Counted from the stretch's first letter, positions 28,086-36,960 are shown. The stretch is 64,000 nucleotides of DNA from Rhodophyticola porphyridii (GCF_003688285.1 NZ_RCNT01000010.1:114761-178760), one strand, 5' to 3'. Numbers and translations: made by a program. The notes: generated by a model from the letters alone, not told the origin.

Positions 28086-29416
28086 GCGACTATCTGGCCG
28101 ACCATCCCGAGGTGAAATCGATCCGCGTCGCCGCCGCCGATCTGAATGGTCAGGCCCGCGGCAAGCGCATCGCCCGGCGCTTTGCGGGCAAGGTGGCCGA
28201 AGAGGGTACGCGCTTTCCCTATTCGGTGATGAATCTCGACATCTGGGGCGAGGATATCGACGACAGCCCCCTTGTCTTCGAGGCCGGCGACCCCGATGGC
28301 GTCCTGCGGCCGACCGAGCGCGGGTTCCTGCCCATGCCGTGGCTCTCCGCGCCCTCGGCGCTGCTGCCGATCTGGATGTTCCACGAGGATGGCCGCCCCT
28401 ATGACGGGGATCCGCGTCAGGCGCTGGCCCATGTGCTGGCCCGCTACACCGCGCGGGGCCTGACGCCCGTGGTCGCGACCGAACTGGAATTCTACATCAT
28501 CGACGACCGCGGCCCGGATCTCAGGGTGCCGAAATCGCCCGTTTCGGGCAAACGCCGCCATCAGGCAGAAACGCTGGCCATGCGGCAGCTCGATGCGTTC
28601 GATATCTTCTTCACCGATCTCTACGACGCCTGCGAGGCGATGGATATCCCCGCCGACACCGCCATTTCCGAGGCCGGCCCGGGCCAGTTCGAGATTAACC
28701 TGATGCACCAGCCCGACGCGATGAAGGCCGCCGACGATGCCTGGCTCTTCAAGGTGATGGTGCGCGGGCTGGCGCGCAAGCACGGGTTCGCTGCCAGTTT
28801 CATGGCCAAACCCTATGCGGATTACTCCGGCAACGGCCTGCACAGCCATTTCTCCGTCCTCGACGCCGATGGCCGCAACATCTTCGATGACGGCGGCCCG
28901 GAGGGATCGGCCGCATTGCGCCATGCGGTTGCCGGATGCCTCGCCGCGATGCCGGGCTCGATGCTGATCTTCGCGCCCCATGCCTCCAGCTACGATCGCT
29001 TCGTGGCCGGGGCGCACGCGCCCACCGGCATCGCCTGGGGCTACGAAAACCGCACAACCGCACTGCGTATTCCGGCGGGCGCGCCCGCCGCACGACGGAT
29101 CGAACACCGCGTCGCCGGCGGCGATATCAATCCCTATCTCTTCATCGCGGCGATCCTCGGCGCGGCGCTGAACGGGATCGAGGATGCCGCGATGCCCCCG
29201 GCCGCGGTGACCGGCAACGCCTATGGCCAGAGCCTCGCGCAATTGCCGACCTCATGGGGTGCCGCGATCGACAGCTTTGCCGCCTGCCCCCAGATCCCGC
29301 GGATCTTCCGGCCCGAACTGGTCACCAATCTGCTGGCCACCAAACGGCAGGAACGCCACTACATGGCCGAACTCAGCCCCGAGGAGCAGACGCAGCTCTA
29401 TCTCGATACGGTCTGA
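28082..29416 (+). CDS. Glutamine synthetase-like gamma-glutamyl ligase (PuuA type), copy 1
   Basis: A 444-residue GS-III/PuuA-like ligase. The beta-grasp N-domain contains VKSIRVAAADLNGQARGKRI; the catalytic domain shows ATELEFYIID, EAGPGQFEINL, NGLHSHFSVLD and YENRTTALRIPAG, the metal- and ATP-binding blocks of the GS fold. Proteins of this branch join glutamate to putrescine, ethanolamine or similar amines rather than ammonia. ATG 28082 is coupled to the permease gene (ATGA). Neighbouring PuuB-like and class I amidotransferase genes support gamma-glutamylputrescine synthetase activity, but the amine is inferred. Confidence 0.87.
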   Translation: MSDYLADHPEVKSIRVAAADLNGQARGKRIARRFAGKVAEEGTRFPYSVMNLDIWGEDIDDSPLVFEAGDPDGVLRPTERGFLPMPWLSAPSALLPIWMFHEDGRPYDGDPRQALAHVLARYTARGLTPVVATELEFYIIDDRGPDLRVPKSPVSGKRRHQAETLAMRQLDAFDIFFTDLYDACEAMDIPADTAISEAGPGQFEINLMHQPDAMKAADDAWLFKVMVRGLARKHGFAASFMAKPYADYSGNGLHSHFSVLDADGRNIFDDGGPEGSAALRHAVAGCLAAMPGSMLIFAPHASSYDRFVAGAHAPTGIAWGYENRTTALRIPAGAPAARRIEHRVAGGDINPYLFIAAILGAALNGIEDAAMPPAAVTGNAYGQSLAQLPTSWGAAIDSFAACPQIPRIFRPELVTNLLATKRQERHYMAELSPEEQTQLYLDTV

Positions 29417-29480
29417 CGCCTCTTGCCGCCGCCCCGGCGCAGGCATAGCTTCACGTCACAATATCGAACGGGCACCCCCA

Positions 29481-30167
29481 ATGATCCTCGGCATCCTGCA
29501 AACCGGCCACGCCTCTGACGAGATCCGGCAAACCCACGGCGATTTCGACAGCATGTTCCGGCGGCTTCTCGACGGGCACGGCTTTGACTTCCGCGTCTTC
29601 AACGTGGTCGATATGGAGTTTCCCGACGGCCCCGCCGCCGCCGACGCGTGGCTCGTGACCGGCTCCAAACACGGCGCTTACGAGGATCATCCGTGGATCC
29701 CGCCGCTGGAAGAGTTGATCCGCGCCATCCGCGCGGCGGAACGGCCCATGGTCGGCATCTGTTTCGGCCATCAGGTCATCGCACAGGCCCTTGGCGGCCG
29801 GGTGGAGAAATTCGCCGGCGGCTGGTCCGTCGGACGGCAAAGCTACCGCATCGGCGGGAAAACCTTCCATCTCAACGCCTGGCATCAGGATCAGGTCGTC
29901 GACCTGCCAGCGGGGGCGGAAGTGCTGGGCCAGTCGGATTTCTGCGCCAATGCGGTGCTGGCCTATGGCCCGCGGATCCTGACGGTGCAGCCCCATCCAG
30001 AATTCGACGCCGCGATCATGGCCGGTCTCATCACCCATCGCGGGCCCGGTATCGTACCGGAGGACCAACTCACGCAGGCCGCCGCCGATCTGCCGCAACC
30101 CAACGACGCCGCCGATATTGCCCTGATGCTGGCCGAGGTGCTCAAGAAGGCCCGGGTCGATGCATGA
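29481..30167 (+). CDS. Class I glutamine amidotransferase-like hydrolase (PuuD role likely)
   Basis: A 228-residue triad amidotransferase domain: the nucleophile Cys94 is in GICFGHQVIAQ, and the His/Glu pair is in VQPHPEF. It is a stand-alone domain with no synthetase partner, like gamma-glutamyl-GABA hydrolase PuuD or GMP-synthase-like amidotransferases of polyamine operons. By context it would release glutamate from a gamma-glutamyl intermediate; by sequence alone it is simply GATase1. The last 8 nt overlap the next gene. Confidence 0.85.
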   Translation: MILGILQTGHASDEIRQTHGDFDSMFRRLLDGHGFDFRVFNVVDMEFPDGPAAADAWLVTGSKHGAYEDHPWIPPLEELIRAIRAAERPMVGICFGHQVIAQALGGRVEKFAGGWSVGRQSYRIGGKTFHLNAWHQDQVVDLPAGAEVLGQSDFCANAVLAYGPRILTVQPHPEFDAAIMAGLITHRGPGIVPEDQLTQAAADLPQPNDAADIALMLAEVLKKARVDA

Positions 30168-31515
30168 GTTTCTCGACAAGCTGCCCGAGACCGCACAGGC
30201 CTATCTGAAAGGCCGGACGCTGGACGAGGTCGAATGCATCGTCTCCGATCTGGCCGGGATTGCCCGTGGCAAGGCGATGCCGGGCGCCAAATTCGCCAAG
30301 CAAAGCCATTTCTATCTGCCCAATTCGATCTTCTTCCAGACGATCACCGGGGATTGGGCGGATGCCGCACCCGATGGCTTCACCGAACCCGATATGATCC
30401 TCACACCGGATTTCGACACCGCCACCCCGGCCCCCTGGACCGCGGACTGGACCCTTCAGGTGATCCACAATATCGACGATCAGCAGGGCCGGCCCGTACC
30501 CTACGCTCCCCGGAACGTCCTGAAACGGGTGGAGGCGCTCTACAACGCCAAGGGATGGCAGCCGATCGTGGCGCCCGAAATGGAGTTTTTCCTCGTCGCG
30601 CCCAATACCGATCCCGGGCAGGCGATCAAACCGCCCATGGGCCGCTCGGGCCGGCCCGCCGCCGCCCGGCAGGCCTATTCGATGTCCGCGGTGGATGAAT
30701 ACGGCCCCGTGATCGACGATATCTACGATTTCGCCGAGGCGCAGGGGCTGGAAATCGACGGCATCCTGCAGGAAGGCGGTGCCGGCCAGATCGAACTGAA
30801 CCTGCGCCATGGCGACCCGGTGCGGCTGGCCGACGAGATCTTTTTCTACAAACGCCTGATCCGCGAGGCGGCCCACCGCCATGGCTGCTATGCCACCTTC
30901 ATGGCCAAGCCGATCGAGGGCGAACCCGGCAGCGCGATGCATATTCACCATTCGGTGGTGGATGCCGAAACCGGGGCCAATATCTTCTCCGCCGCGGACG
31001 GGGCCGAAACCCCCGCCTTCGGCCATTTCATCAGCGGCATGCAGCGTCACCTGCCCTCGGTCATCGCGCTTCTGGCGCCCTACGTGAACAGCTACCGCCG
31101 CTACGTCCCCGATTTCGCCGCGCCCATCAACCTTGAATGGGGCCGTGACAACCGCACGACCGGCATCCGCATCCCGATTTCCGATCCGGGCGCGCGACGC
31201 GTCGAAAACCGGCTTCCGGGGATGGACTGCAACCCCTATCTCGGCATCGCCGCCTCGCTCGCCTGCGGCTATCTCGGCCTGACGGAAAGGCTGGATACCG
31301 GTCCCGAATACACCGGCGATGCCTATGATGCCGACGATGCGATCCCGCGCGGGCTTGACGCCGCGCTGGAACTGTTCACTGCGAACACCGCGATGGCCGA
31401 GGTGCTGCACCCCGATTTCGCCCGCGTGTATGCAGCCGTCAAGGCCTTGGAATACAAGGAGTTCCTGCAAGTGATCAGCCCGTGGGAGCGGGAGCATCTT
31501 CTGCTTAACGTCTGA
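30160..31515 (+). CDS. Glutamine synthetase-like gamma-glutamyl ligase, copy 2
   Basis: A 451-residue second GS-type ligase, only distantly similar to copy 1. The N-terminal domain includes VECIVSDLAGIARGKAMP; the catalytic blocks are APEMEFFLVA, QEGGAGQIELNL, SAMHIHHSVVD and WGRDNRTTGIRIP. Note EGGAGQIE versus EAGPGQFE in copy 1, pointing to different substrates or roles. AAGG stands 9 nt before ATG 30160, and the start lies inside the preceding gene. Two GS-like enzymes in one polyamine-type operon is common in marine Rhodobacterales, with one often taken as PuuA; which copy acts on putrescine is not clear. Confidence 0.87.
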   Translation: MHEFLDKLPETAQAYLKGRTLDEVECIVSDLAGIARGKAMPGAKFAKQSHFYLPNSIFFQTITGDWADAAPDGFTEPDMILTPDFDTATPAPWTADWTLQVIHNIDDQQGRPVPYAPRNVLKRVEALYNAKGWQPIVAPEMEFFLVAPNTDPGQAIKPPMGRSGRPAAARQAYSMSAVDEYGPVIDDIYDFAEAQGLEIDGILQEGGAGQIELNLRHGDPVRLADEIFFYKRLIREAAHRHGCYATFMAKPIEGEPGSAMHIHHSVVDAETGANIFSAADGAETPAFGHFISGMQRHLPSVIALLAPYVNSYRRYVPDFAAPINLEWGRDNRTTGIRIPISDPGARRVENRLPGMDCNPYLGIAASLACGYLGLTERLDTGPEYTGDAYDADDAIPRGLDAALELFTANTAMAEVLHPDFARVYAAVKALEYKEFLQVISPWEREHLLLNV

Positions 31516-31520
31516 GCGCG

Positions 31521-32810
31521 ATGGATCTGCTTTTCGCCAATGACCGGCAGGGCGCCCTCCCGCCAAGCTGGTATGCGGAGGTCACCCCGCCGCTTGCGCC
31601 CTTCCCCGCGCTCCGGGGCGAGACGCGCGCCGATATCTGCATCGTCGGCGCGGGTTTCACCGGTCTGTCGGCCGCGCTGCATCTGGCTCGCGCGGGCCGT
31701 TCCGTGGTTGTGCTCGACGCCCATCGCGTGGGCTTCGGCGCATCGGGGCGCAATGGCGGGCAGGTTCTGGGCGGCCAGCGTCTGGACCAGATCGCACTGG
31801 AGCGGATGGTGGGCCGGGACGACGCCCGGAAGCTCTGGCAGATCGGGCTCGACAGCGTCCGCATCGTCCGGGATCTTATAGAGGAAGGTGAGATCTCCTG
31901 CGACCTGCAATCCGGCGCGCTGCATGCGGAATGGCAGGCAAAGGGCGTCACCGAAAGCCATGACTATGTCGCGTATCTGGCGCGGCATTACGATTATACG
32001 CAGGCCGAGCCTCTGGATGCCGCGGGCCTGCGCGGCTACGTCAACACGAATGTCTATGCCGGCGGCGTCATCGACCATGTCTCCGCCCATCTGAACCCGC
32101 TGGCCTATGTGTCGGGGCTGGCCCGCATGGCCTCTGCCGCGGGCGTCACGATCCACGAGAAAAGCCACGTCCGGCAGGTCGCTCCGGGCCATGTGACAAC
32201 CGAAGCCGGTACCGTGCGCGCCGGTCAGGTGGTTCTGGCCTGTAACGGCTATCTGGGCGGCCTGCACCCCCAGACCGCGGCCCGCGTCATGCCGATCAAC
32301 AACTTCATCGTCGCCACCGCGCCGTTGCCCCGGGGTGCGGCCCTGCACAGCCGCATCTGCGCCGCCGACAGCAACTTCGTGGTCAATTACTATCGCACCA
32401 CAGCCGACAACCGGCTGCTTTTCGGGGGCGGCGAAAGCTACGGCTACCGGTTCCCGCGCGACATCGCCGCGCTGGTCCGCAGGCCGCTGGCGCGGACCTT
32501 CCCCCATCTGGCAGATGTGGAGATCACCCATGCCTGGGGCGGCACGCTGGCCATCACCATGAACCGGATGCCGCATTTCGCTCAAACCCGTCCGGGCCTC
32601 TGGTCGGCCTCGGGCTATTCCGGCCACGGGGTCGCGATGGCCACGCTGGCGGGCCGGATGATCGCCGAGGCCATTCAGGGCCAGACCGACCGGTTCGATG
32701 TCATGGCCCGCGTGCCATCGCCCCGTTTTCCCGGCGGCGCGGCACTCAGATGGCCCCTGCTCGTCTCCGCCATGACCTGGTACGGGTTGCGCGACAAATT
32801 GGGCATCTGA
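31521..32810 (+). CDS. FAD-dependent gamma-glutamylputrescine oxidase-like protein
   Basis: A 429-residue DAO-family flavoprotein. The FAD motif ICIVGAGFTGLSAALHLARAG is preceded by the PuuB-type leader PPSWYAEVTPPLAPFPAL, and FGASGRNGGQVLGGQ and SGYSGHGVAMATLAGRMIAE complete the dinucleotide and substrate signatures. PuuB oxidises gamma-glutamylputrescine to gamma-glutamylaminobutyraldehyde with release of ammonia and hydrogen peroxide. The gene follows GS copy 2 by 5 nt. A matching aldehyde dehydrogenase (PuuC) is not in the window. Confidence 0.88.
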   Translation: MDLLFANDRQGALPPSWYAEVTPPLAPFPALRGETRADICIVGAGFTGLSAALHLARAGRSVVVLDAHRVGFGASGRNGGQVLGGQRLDQIALERMVGRDDARKLWQIGLDSVRIVRDLIEEGEISCDLQSGALHAEWQAKGVTESHDYVAYLARHYDYTQAEPLDAAGLRGYVNTNVYAGGVIDHVSAHLNPLAYVSGLARMASAAGVTIHEKSHVRQVAPGHVTTEAGTVRAGQVVLACNGYLGGLHPQTAARVMPINNFIVATAPLPRGAALHSRICAADSNFVVNYYRTTADNRLLFGGGESYGYRFPRDIAALVRRPLARTFPHLADVEITHAWGGTLAITMNRMPHFAQTRPGLWSASGYSGHGVAMATLAGRMIAEAIQGQTDRFDVMARVPSPRFPGGAALRWPLLVSAMTWYGLRDKLGI

Positions 32811-32903
32811 TCGCGGAAAAACGCGCCAGGGGCGCTGCCCCGCTGGATTTCCCCGCGCTTTGCATGTAAAGAAAACTGAAATAGGAGTTTTCGAAAAGGT
32901 GAA

Positions 32904-34103
32904 ATGATGGCCCTCGCCCCCAATGTCTACGACGCCGAACCGATCCCCGAGGCCGCCCGCGCCGAGATCGACCGGCTCCTGCAATCCGGCGATCTCTTTC
33001 GCTACACCGCCCCCGAAGACGCGCCCGTGGCCCTGCTGGAGCAGGAATTCGCCGCACTCATGGGCTCCAGATACGCGCTTGCCGTCTCCTCCTGCTCGGC
33101 CGCGCTTTTCCTGTCGCTCTGCGCACTGGACCTGCCCAGGGACGCCCGTGTCCTGATCCCGGCCTTCACCTTCGCCGCCGTGCCCTCCGCCATCGTCCAC
33201 GCCAATTGCCGGCCCGTCCTGGTCGAAGTCGGCCGGAACTATCGCATCGACATGGATGATTTCGCCGCGAAACTGCCCGGGGCCGGTGCGGTCATCATCT
33301 CTCACATGCGTGGCCACACATCGGACATGGACGCGATCATGGCGCTCTGCGATGAAGCCGGCATCCCCGTGATCGAGGACGCCGCGCATTCGCTCGGCAC
33401 GCTCTGGAACGGGCGCAAGGTCGGCACCATCGGGCGGGTCGGCTGCTTCAGTTTCCAGTCCTACAAGCTGGTCAACGCGGGCGAAGGCGGCATTCTGATC
33501 ACCGATGATGCCGATCTGGTTGCCCGTGCGGTCATCATGTCGGGCGCATACGAGCATAACTGGAAGAAACATGCCGTCCTTCACGAGGCCTTCGCCCGCT
33601 GGCAGAACCGGCTGCCGCTCTACAATATGCGGATGCAGAATCTCAGCGCCGCAGTGATCCGCCCGCAATTGCCGGAGGTGGCCCGCCGGGTACGCGATGG
33701 CCGGGCCAACCACGATTACGTGGCTGCCGCGCTGAACTCCTCGCCATGGCTGAACGTGCCTGACGCCTTGCCGCCGGAAGAGCGCGCACCCGATTCGATC
33801 CAGTTCAACCTGCAAGGCTTCGACCATGATGCGGATGCCCGCGCCTTCGCCGATGCCGCCGCCGCGCGCGGCGTGAAAGTGCAGGTATTCGGGCTCAGCA
33901 CCGACAATGCGCGCGCCTTCTGGAACTGGCACTTCATCCCCGGCGATACGCCCGAACTGCCGCAGACCCGCGCGATGCTGATGCGCGCCTGCGACGTCCG
34001 GCTGCCCGCCCGGCTGCAAAGGGCCGAGCTTGACTTCATCATCGGTGCCCTGATCGCCGCGGCGGAGGATATCATGGGCGAAAGCCGCGCCTACGGCACC
34101 TGA
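32904..34103 (+). CDS. DegT/DnrJ/EryC1/StrS-family aminotransferase
   Basis: A 399-residue PLP enzyme. ALAVSSCSAALFLSLCAL, VIEDAAHSLGTLWNGRKVG and the PLP lysine Lys188 in FSFQSYKLVNAGEGG are the typical blocks of this family, which transaminates amino-sugar or cyclitol intermediates and, less often, other ketones or amines. Its place between PuuB-like and class III aminotransferase genes in a polyamine-type operon is unusual, and no sugar-nucleotide genes are nearby. AAGGTG precedes the tandem ATGATG start, so initiation may be at 32904 or 32907. Confidence 0.88.
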   Translation: MMALAPNVYDAEPIPEAARAEIDRLLQSGDLFRYTAPEDAPVALLEQEFAALMGSRYALAVSSCSAALFLSLCALDLPRDARVLIPAFTFAAVPSAIVHANCRPVLVEVGRNYRIDMDDFAAKLPGAGAVIISHMRGHTSDMDAIMALCDEAGIPVIEDAAHSLGTLWNGRKVGTIGRVGCFSFQSYKLVNAGEGGILITDDADLVARAVIMSGAYEHNWKKHAVLHEAFARWQNRLPLYNMRMQNLSAAVIRPQLPEVARRVRDGRANHDYVAAALNSSPWLNVPDALPPEERAPDSIQFNLQGFDHDADARAFADAAAARGVKVQVFGLSTDNARAFWNWHFIPGDTPELPQTRAMLMRACDVRLPARLQRAELDFIIGALIAAAEDIMGESRAYGT

Positions 34104-34209
34104 GGGCAAGGAACGTCGCGGCCCGGCGGGGTTCCCGGTCACAAGGGTGATTGCGGGCCGCGCCGGGCAGGTCTAGCGTGGCGCAAACGCCAATTCGGGA
34201 GCCCCTCCG

Positions 34210-35577
34210 ATGAACGACCACGCGCCCAACTCCTGGGAAGCCCGGGCCGCGCAATACGCGCTTTACGGCTTTACCGATCTGCCCTCGGTCCGCGATCGCG
34301 GCACGGTCGTCGTGACCCATGGCGAGGGGCCCTACATCTTCGACACCAACGGCAAGAAGTATCTCGACAGCAATTCGGGCCTCTGGAACATGGTCGCCGG
34401 GTTCGACCACAAGGGCCTGGCCGAAGCCGCGAAGGCCCAGTATGACCGTTTCCCCGGCTATCACGCCTTTTTCGGGCGCATGTCCGACCAGACGGTCGCG
34501 CTGTCGGAGACGCTGGTCAATGTCTCGCCCTTCCCGCGTGGCAAGGTGTTTTACACCAACTCCGGGTCCGAGGCGAATGACACGCTGGTCAAGATGCTGT
34601 GGTTCCTCAACCGCGCCGAAGGCCGGCCGCAAGCCACCAAGATCCTGACCCGGAAAAACGGCTATCACGGCGTTACGGCCGTCTCCGCCTCGATGACGGG
34701 CAAACCCTATAACGAAGTGTTCGGCCTGCCCCTTGACGGGTTTCTTCACCTGACCTGCCCGCATTACTGGCGCGAGGGGCGCGACGGCGAAAGCGAGGCG
34801 GAGTTCACCGCCCGTCTGGCCGCCGAACTGGACGGGGTGATCGACCGCGAAGGCGCCGACACGATCGCGGGCTTCGTGGCCGAGCCGGTCATGGGCGCAG
34901 GCGGCGTCATTCCCCCGCCCGAAGGGTATTTTCAGGCGGTCCAGGCGGTCCTGCGGCGCCACGGCATCCCGCTGATCTCGGACGAGGTGATTTGCGGATT
35001 CGGCCGGACGGGAGAGATCTGGGGCGCGCTCACCTATGATTTCATGCCCGATGCGATCATCAGTTCCAAGAACCTGACCGCAGGATACTTCCCGATGGGC
35101 GCGGTGATCCTCGGGCCCGATCTCAGCGACCGGATGCAGGCCGCCATAGACGAGATCGAGGAGTTCCCCCATGGCTTCACCGCCTCCGGCCACCCGGTCG
35201 GCTGCGCGGTGGCGCTGAAAGCCATCGACGTGATCCTGAACGAGGGCCTGATGGACCGGGTGCGCGAAGGCGCGCCGCGCATGCAGGCCGGGCTGAGCGA
35301 GATCGCCGGACATCCCAATATCGGCGAACTGCGCGGCATCGGCTACATGTGGGCGCTGGAAGCGGTACGGGACCGCGACACCAAGACACCGTTCGAGGCG
35401 GCCTTGTCGGTCTCCGAGCGCATCGCAAATACCTGCACTGATCACGGGCTGATCTGCCGGCCGCTCGGCCAATCCGTCGTACTTTGCCCGCCCTTCATCC
35501 TCACCGATGCGCAGATGGATGAGATGTTCGGGAAACTGGATGCCGCGTTGAAGCAGGTTTTTTCGGAGGTCGCCTAA
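34210..35577 (+). CDS. Class III aminotransferase (putrescine/omega-amine type)
   Basis: A 455-residue PLP-dependent aminotransferase. NSGSEANDTLVKM binds the cofactor phosphate, ISDEVICGFGRTGEIWG carries the PLP Asp, and Lys287 in SSKNLTAGYFPMGAV forms the Schiff base. Length and motifs fit the omega-amino acid:pyruvate or putrescine:pyruvate (SpuC-like) group. As last gene of the set it gives a transaminase route for polyamines or beta-alanine parallel to the gamma-glutamyl route. The substrate is inferred from context. Confidence 0.92.
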   Translation: MNDHAPNSWEARAAQYALYGFTDLPSVRDRGTVVVTHGEGPYIFDTNGKKYLDSNSGLWNMVAGFDHKGLAEAAKAQYDRFPGYHAFFGRMSDQTVALSETLVNVSPFPRGKVFYTNSGSEANDTLVKMLWFLNRAEGRPQATKILTRKNGYHGVTAVSASMTGKPYNEVFGLPLDGFLHLTCPHYWREGRDGESEAEFTARLAAELDGVIDREGADTIAGFVAEPVMGAGGVIPPPEGYFQAVQAVLRRHGIPLISDEVICGFGRTGEIWGALTYDFMPDAIISSKNLTAGYFPMGAVILGPDLSDRMQAAIDEIEEFPHGFTASGHPVGCAVALKAIDVILNEGLMDRVREGAPRMQAGLSEIAGHPNIGELRGIGYMWALEAVRDRDTKTPFEAALSVSERIANTCTDHGLICRPLGQSVVLCPPFILTDAQMDEMFGKLDAALKQVFSEVA

Positions 35578-35600
35578 GGGCGGGGCACCTGCATCCGCCC
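35578..35600 (+). terminator. Possible short terminator between convergent genes
   Basis: GGGCGG directly after the aminotransferase stop pairs with CCGCCC (35595-35600) as a 6-bp stem with an 11-nt loop. The stem is short and without T tract, so this is a weak call in the 72-bp gap between convergent transcripts. Confidence 0.3.
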
Positions 35601-35649
35601 TCAGGCAGATGCCGCGCCGCCCGGATCAAGCCGCCGGAACAGGGTGGCC

Positions 35650-36207
35650 CTACATCTTCGACAGCTTGCTTTGCAACTCGGCCAGTTGCTTCTTGATCTC
35701 GTCGAGCTCTTCCGAGGGTGCGGTGTCGGCTTCGTCCTCCTCTTCCGGTGCCGGGCCGCTCCACTGGTTGCCCAGACCGCCGGTCATCGCCTTGAAGAAC
35801 GCCTCTTGCTGCGCGCGCATCGTATCGAATCCCGGCATGTTCACCATCGGATTTATCGCGGCCATGTTCTCGACCATCTTCGATTGCCCGTCTTTCAGCA
35901 TCTCGAATGACATGGCCAGAAAATCGGGCACCACGCTGCGCGCCTGGGTCTGATAGCTGCGGACCAGATCGGTCAGCACCGCAAGCGGCAGAACATTCTC
36001 CCCGCGGCTTTCATGTTCGGCAATGATCTGAAGGAGATACTGGCGGGTCAGGTCGTCGCCGGATTTCAGATCGACGATCTTGACCTCGCGGCCTTCGCGG
36101 ATGAAGCCGGCGATATCCTCCAGCGTCACGTAGTCCGAGGTTTCGGTATTATAGAGCCGTCTGCTGGCATAGCGCTTGATGAGAAGCGGTTCTGCGGTTT
36201 TTGCCAT
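35650..36207 (-). CDS. phaR: Polyhydroxyalkanoate synthesis repressor PhaR
   Basis: A 185-residue repressor. The N-terminal DNA-binding PHB_acc_N domain reads LLIKRYASRRLYNTETSDYVTLEDIAGFIREG; the following PHB_acc domain (about 65-120) contains LTDLVRSYQTQARSVVPDF and binds PHB granules; an acidic linker leads to a C-terminal coiled coil (LDEIKKQLAELQSKL). PhaR represses phaP and itself until it is titrated onto nascent polymer. ATG 36207 is chosen from the MAKTAEP start with AAGGGA upstream. A CTGC-N3-GCAG box lies 17 nt before the start, consistent with autorepression. Confidence 0.96.
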   Translation of the reverse strand: MAKTAEPLLIKRYASRRLYNTETSDYVTLEDIAGFIREGREVKIVDLKSGDDLTRQYLLQIIAEHESRGENVLPLAVLTDLVRSYQTQARSVVPDFLAMSFEMLKDGQSKMVENMAAINPMVNMPGFDTMRAQQEAFFKAMTGGLGNQWSGPAPEEEDEADTAPSEELDEIKKQLAELQSKLSKM

Positions 36208-36223
36208 GACACAAGTCCCTTCC

Positions 36224-36234
36224 CTGCAGTGCAG
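36224..36234. promoter_or_regulatory. PhaR-type operator before phaR
   Basis: CTGCAGTGCAG is an exact CTGC-N3-GCAG, the TGC-rich type of site reported for PhaR of Paracoccus and Rhodobacter. It lies 17 nt upstream of the phaR ATG, overlapping the leader and ribosome-binding area, and is followed by CATAGA, as is the site at 36913. Confidence 0.7.
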
Positions 36235-36291
36235 CATAGATCAGCCTACGCAGTTGCAGAAGAAAAGCAATCACCGGATTTCTTATACAAG

Positions 36292-36324
36292 AAAAGGGCG
36301 GGCCCGTTTCGGAGCCCACCCTTC
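36292..36324 (-). terminator. Terminator of phaP
   Basis: On the minus strand AAGGGTGGGCTCCG, the loop AAA and CGGGCCCGCCCTT form a long stem with one G-U pair and one bulge, followed by TTTTCTT. It sits 55 nt after the phasin stop and separates the abundant phaP mRNA from phaR. Confidence 0.8.
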
Positions 36325-36378
36325 CAGATCACACCGATGGGGAGGACATCGGCGTGTCGCGTTGCCGCGTCTGATCGC

Positions 36379-36822
36379 TTACTTCGCGGTCGCTTTTTTG
36401 GCGGCCGTGGTCACGTCTGCGGTGGCTTTCTTCACGGCTGCGGTGGCTTCTTCCGAAGCTTCCTTGCCCGCGGCCATCATCAGCTCGACGGTTTCCATCT
36501 GCACTTTTTTCGCGACTTCGGCGAAAGCGGCCATGTTCTCGGCGGCCATCTCTGCCTGTGCCGATGCGAAATCGGTCAGGGATTTGGTGTAGTCGGTCGG
36601 CTCGTCCTTGACGGCGGCGACGTCACCCATCTTGGCGATGGTGTCTTTGGTCCATTTCGAGGAAATCTCGGTGGATTTCTCGGCGGCTTCCAGAGCCACT
36701 TTGGACATACGCTCGCCGAGTGCGGCGGAGGTTTTGAACGCGTCGTTCATTGCGGACATGTCCATCGGGTAGGCGGACATCATTTCGCTGACGTATTTGG
36801 TGAAATCGTTGGTCTTTGCCAT
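36379..36822 (-). CDS. phaP: Phasin family granule-coat protein
   Basis: A 147-residue amphipathic all-helical protein without signal peptide. Heptad-like Ala/Lys/Glu helices (residues 25-60 and 75-115, ASAQAEMAAENMAAFAEVAKKVQ) are followed by a Lys/Ala/Thr-rich tail (AAVKKATADVTTAAKKATAK), typical of phasins that coat PHB granules. AGGAG 8 nt before the ATG. The upstream promoter carries PhaR boxes, so expression should rise when PHB accumulates. It lies between phaC and phaR on the same strand. Confidence 0.95.
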   Translation of the reverse strand: MAKTNDFTKYVSEMMSAYPMDMSAMNDAFKTSAALGERMSKVALEAAEKSTEISSKWTKDTIAKMGDVAAVKDEPTDYTKSLTDFASAQAEMAAENMAAFAEVAKKVQMETVELMMAAGKEASEEATAAVKKATADVTTAAKKATAK

Positions 36823-36876
36823 TGGTCTAGTCTCCTGTCATCCCCTGTGGCGGGGCGCTTTGCTGCGGATGAACAT

Positions 36877-36905
36877 GATATAGATGCTGCAGTGCGGCAT
36901 TGCAA
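36877..36905 (-). promoter_or_regulatory. phaP: phaP promoter with a PhaR box in its spacer
   Basis: On the minus strand TTGCAA (36905-36900) and TATATC (36882-36877) are 17 nt apart. The spacer contains CCGCACTGCAG, a one-mismatch version of the CTGC-N3-GCAG operator (36887-36897). A repressor bound here would block polymerase directly, matching the known logic of PhaR control of phasin genes. Confidence 0.6.
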
Positions 36906-36912
36906 GCATTTT

Positions 36913-36923
36913 CTGCACTGCAG
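36913..36923. promoter_or_regulatory. Upstream PhaR-type operator of phaP
   Basis: CTGCACTGCAG is a second exact CTGC-N3-GCAG, just upstream of the phaP -35 box and 26 bp from the imperfect box in the spacer. Paired sites suggest cooperative binding. It is followed by CATAGA, the same context as the phaR box. Confidence 0.7.
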
Positions 36924-36960
36924 CATAGACTTTCGCTGGACCCGGTTTCCTTAAGGGAAA

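Noticed and set aside
31323..34142. A 939-codon open frame on the minus strand
   Set aside because: It is antisense to the PuuB-like and DegT genes, with low-complexity composition and no ribosome-binding site.
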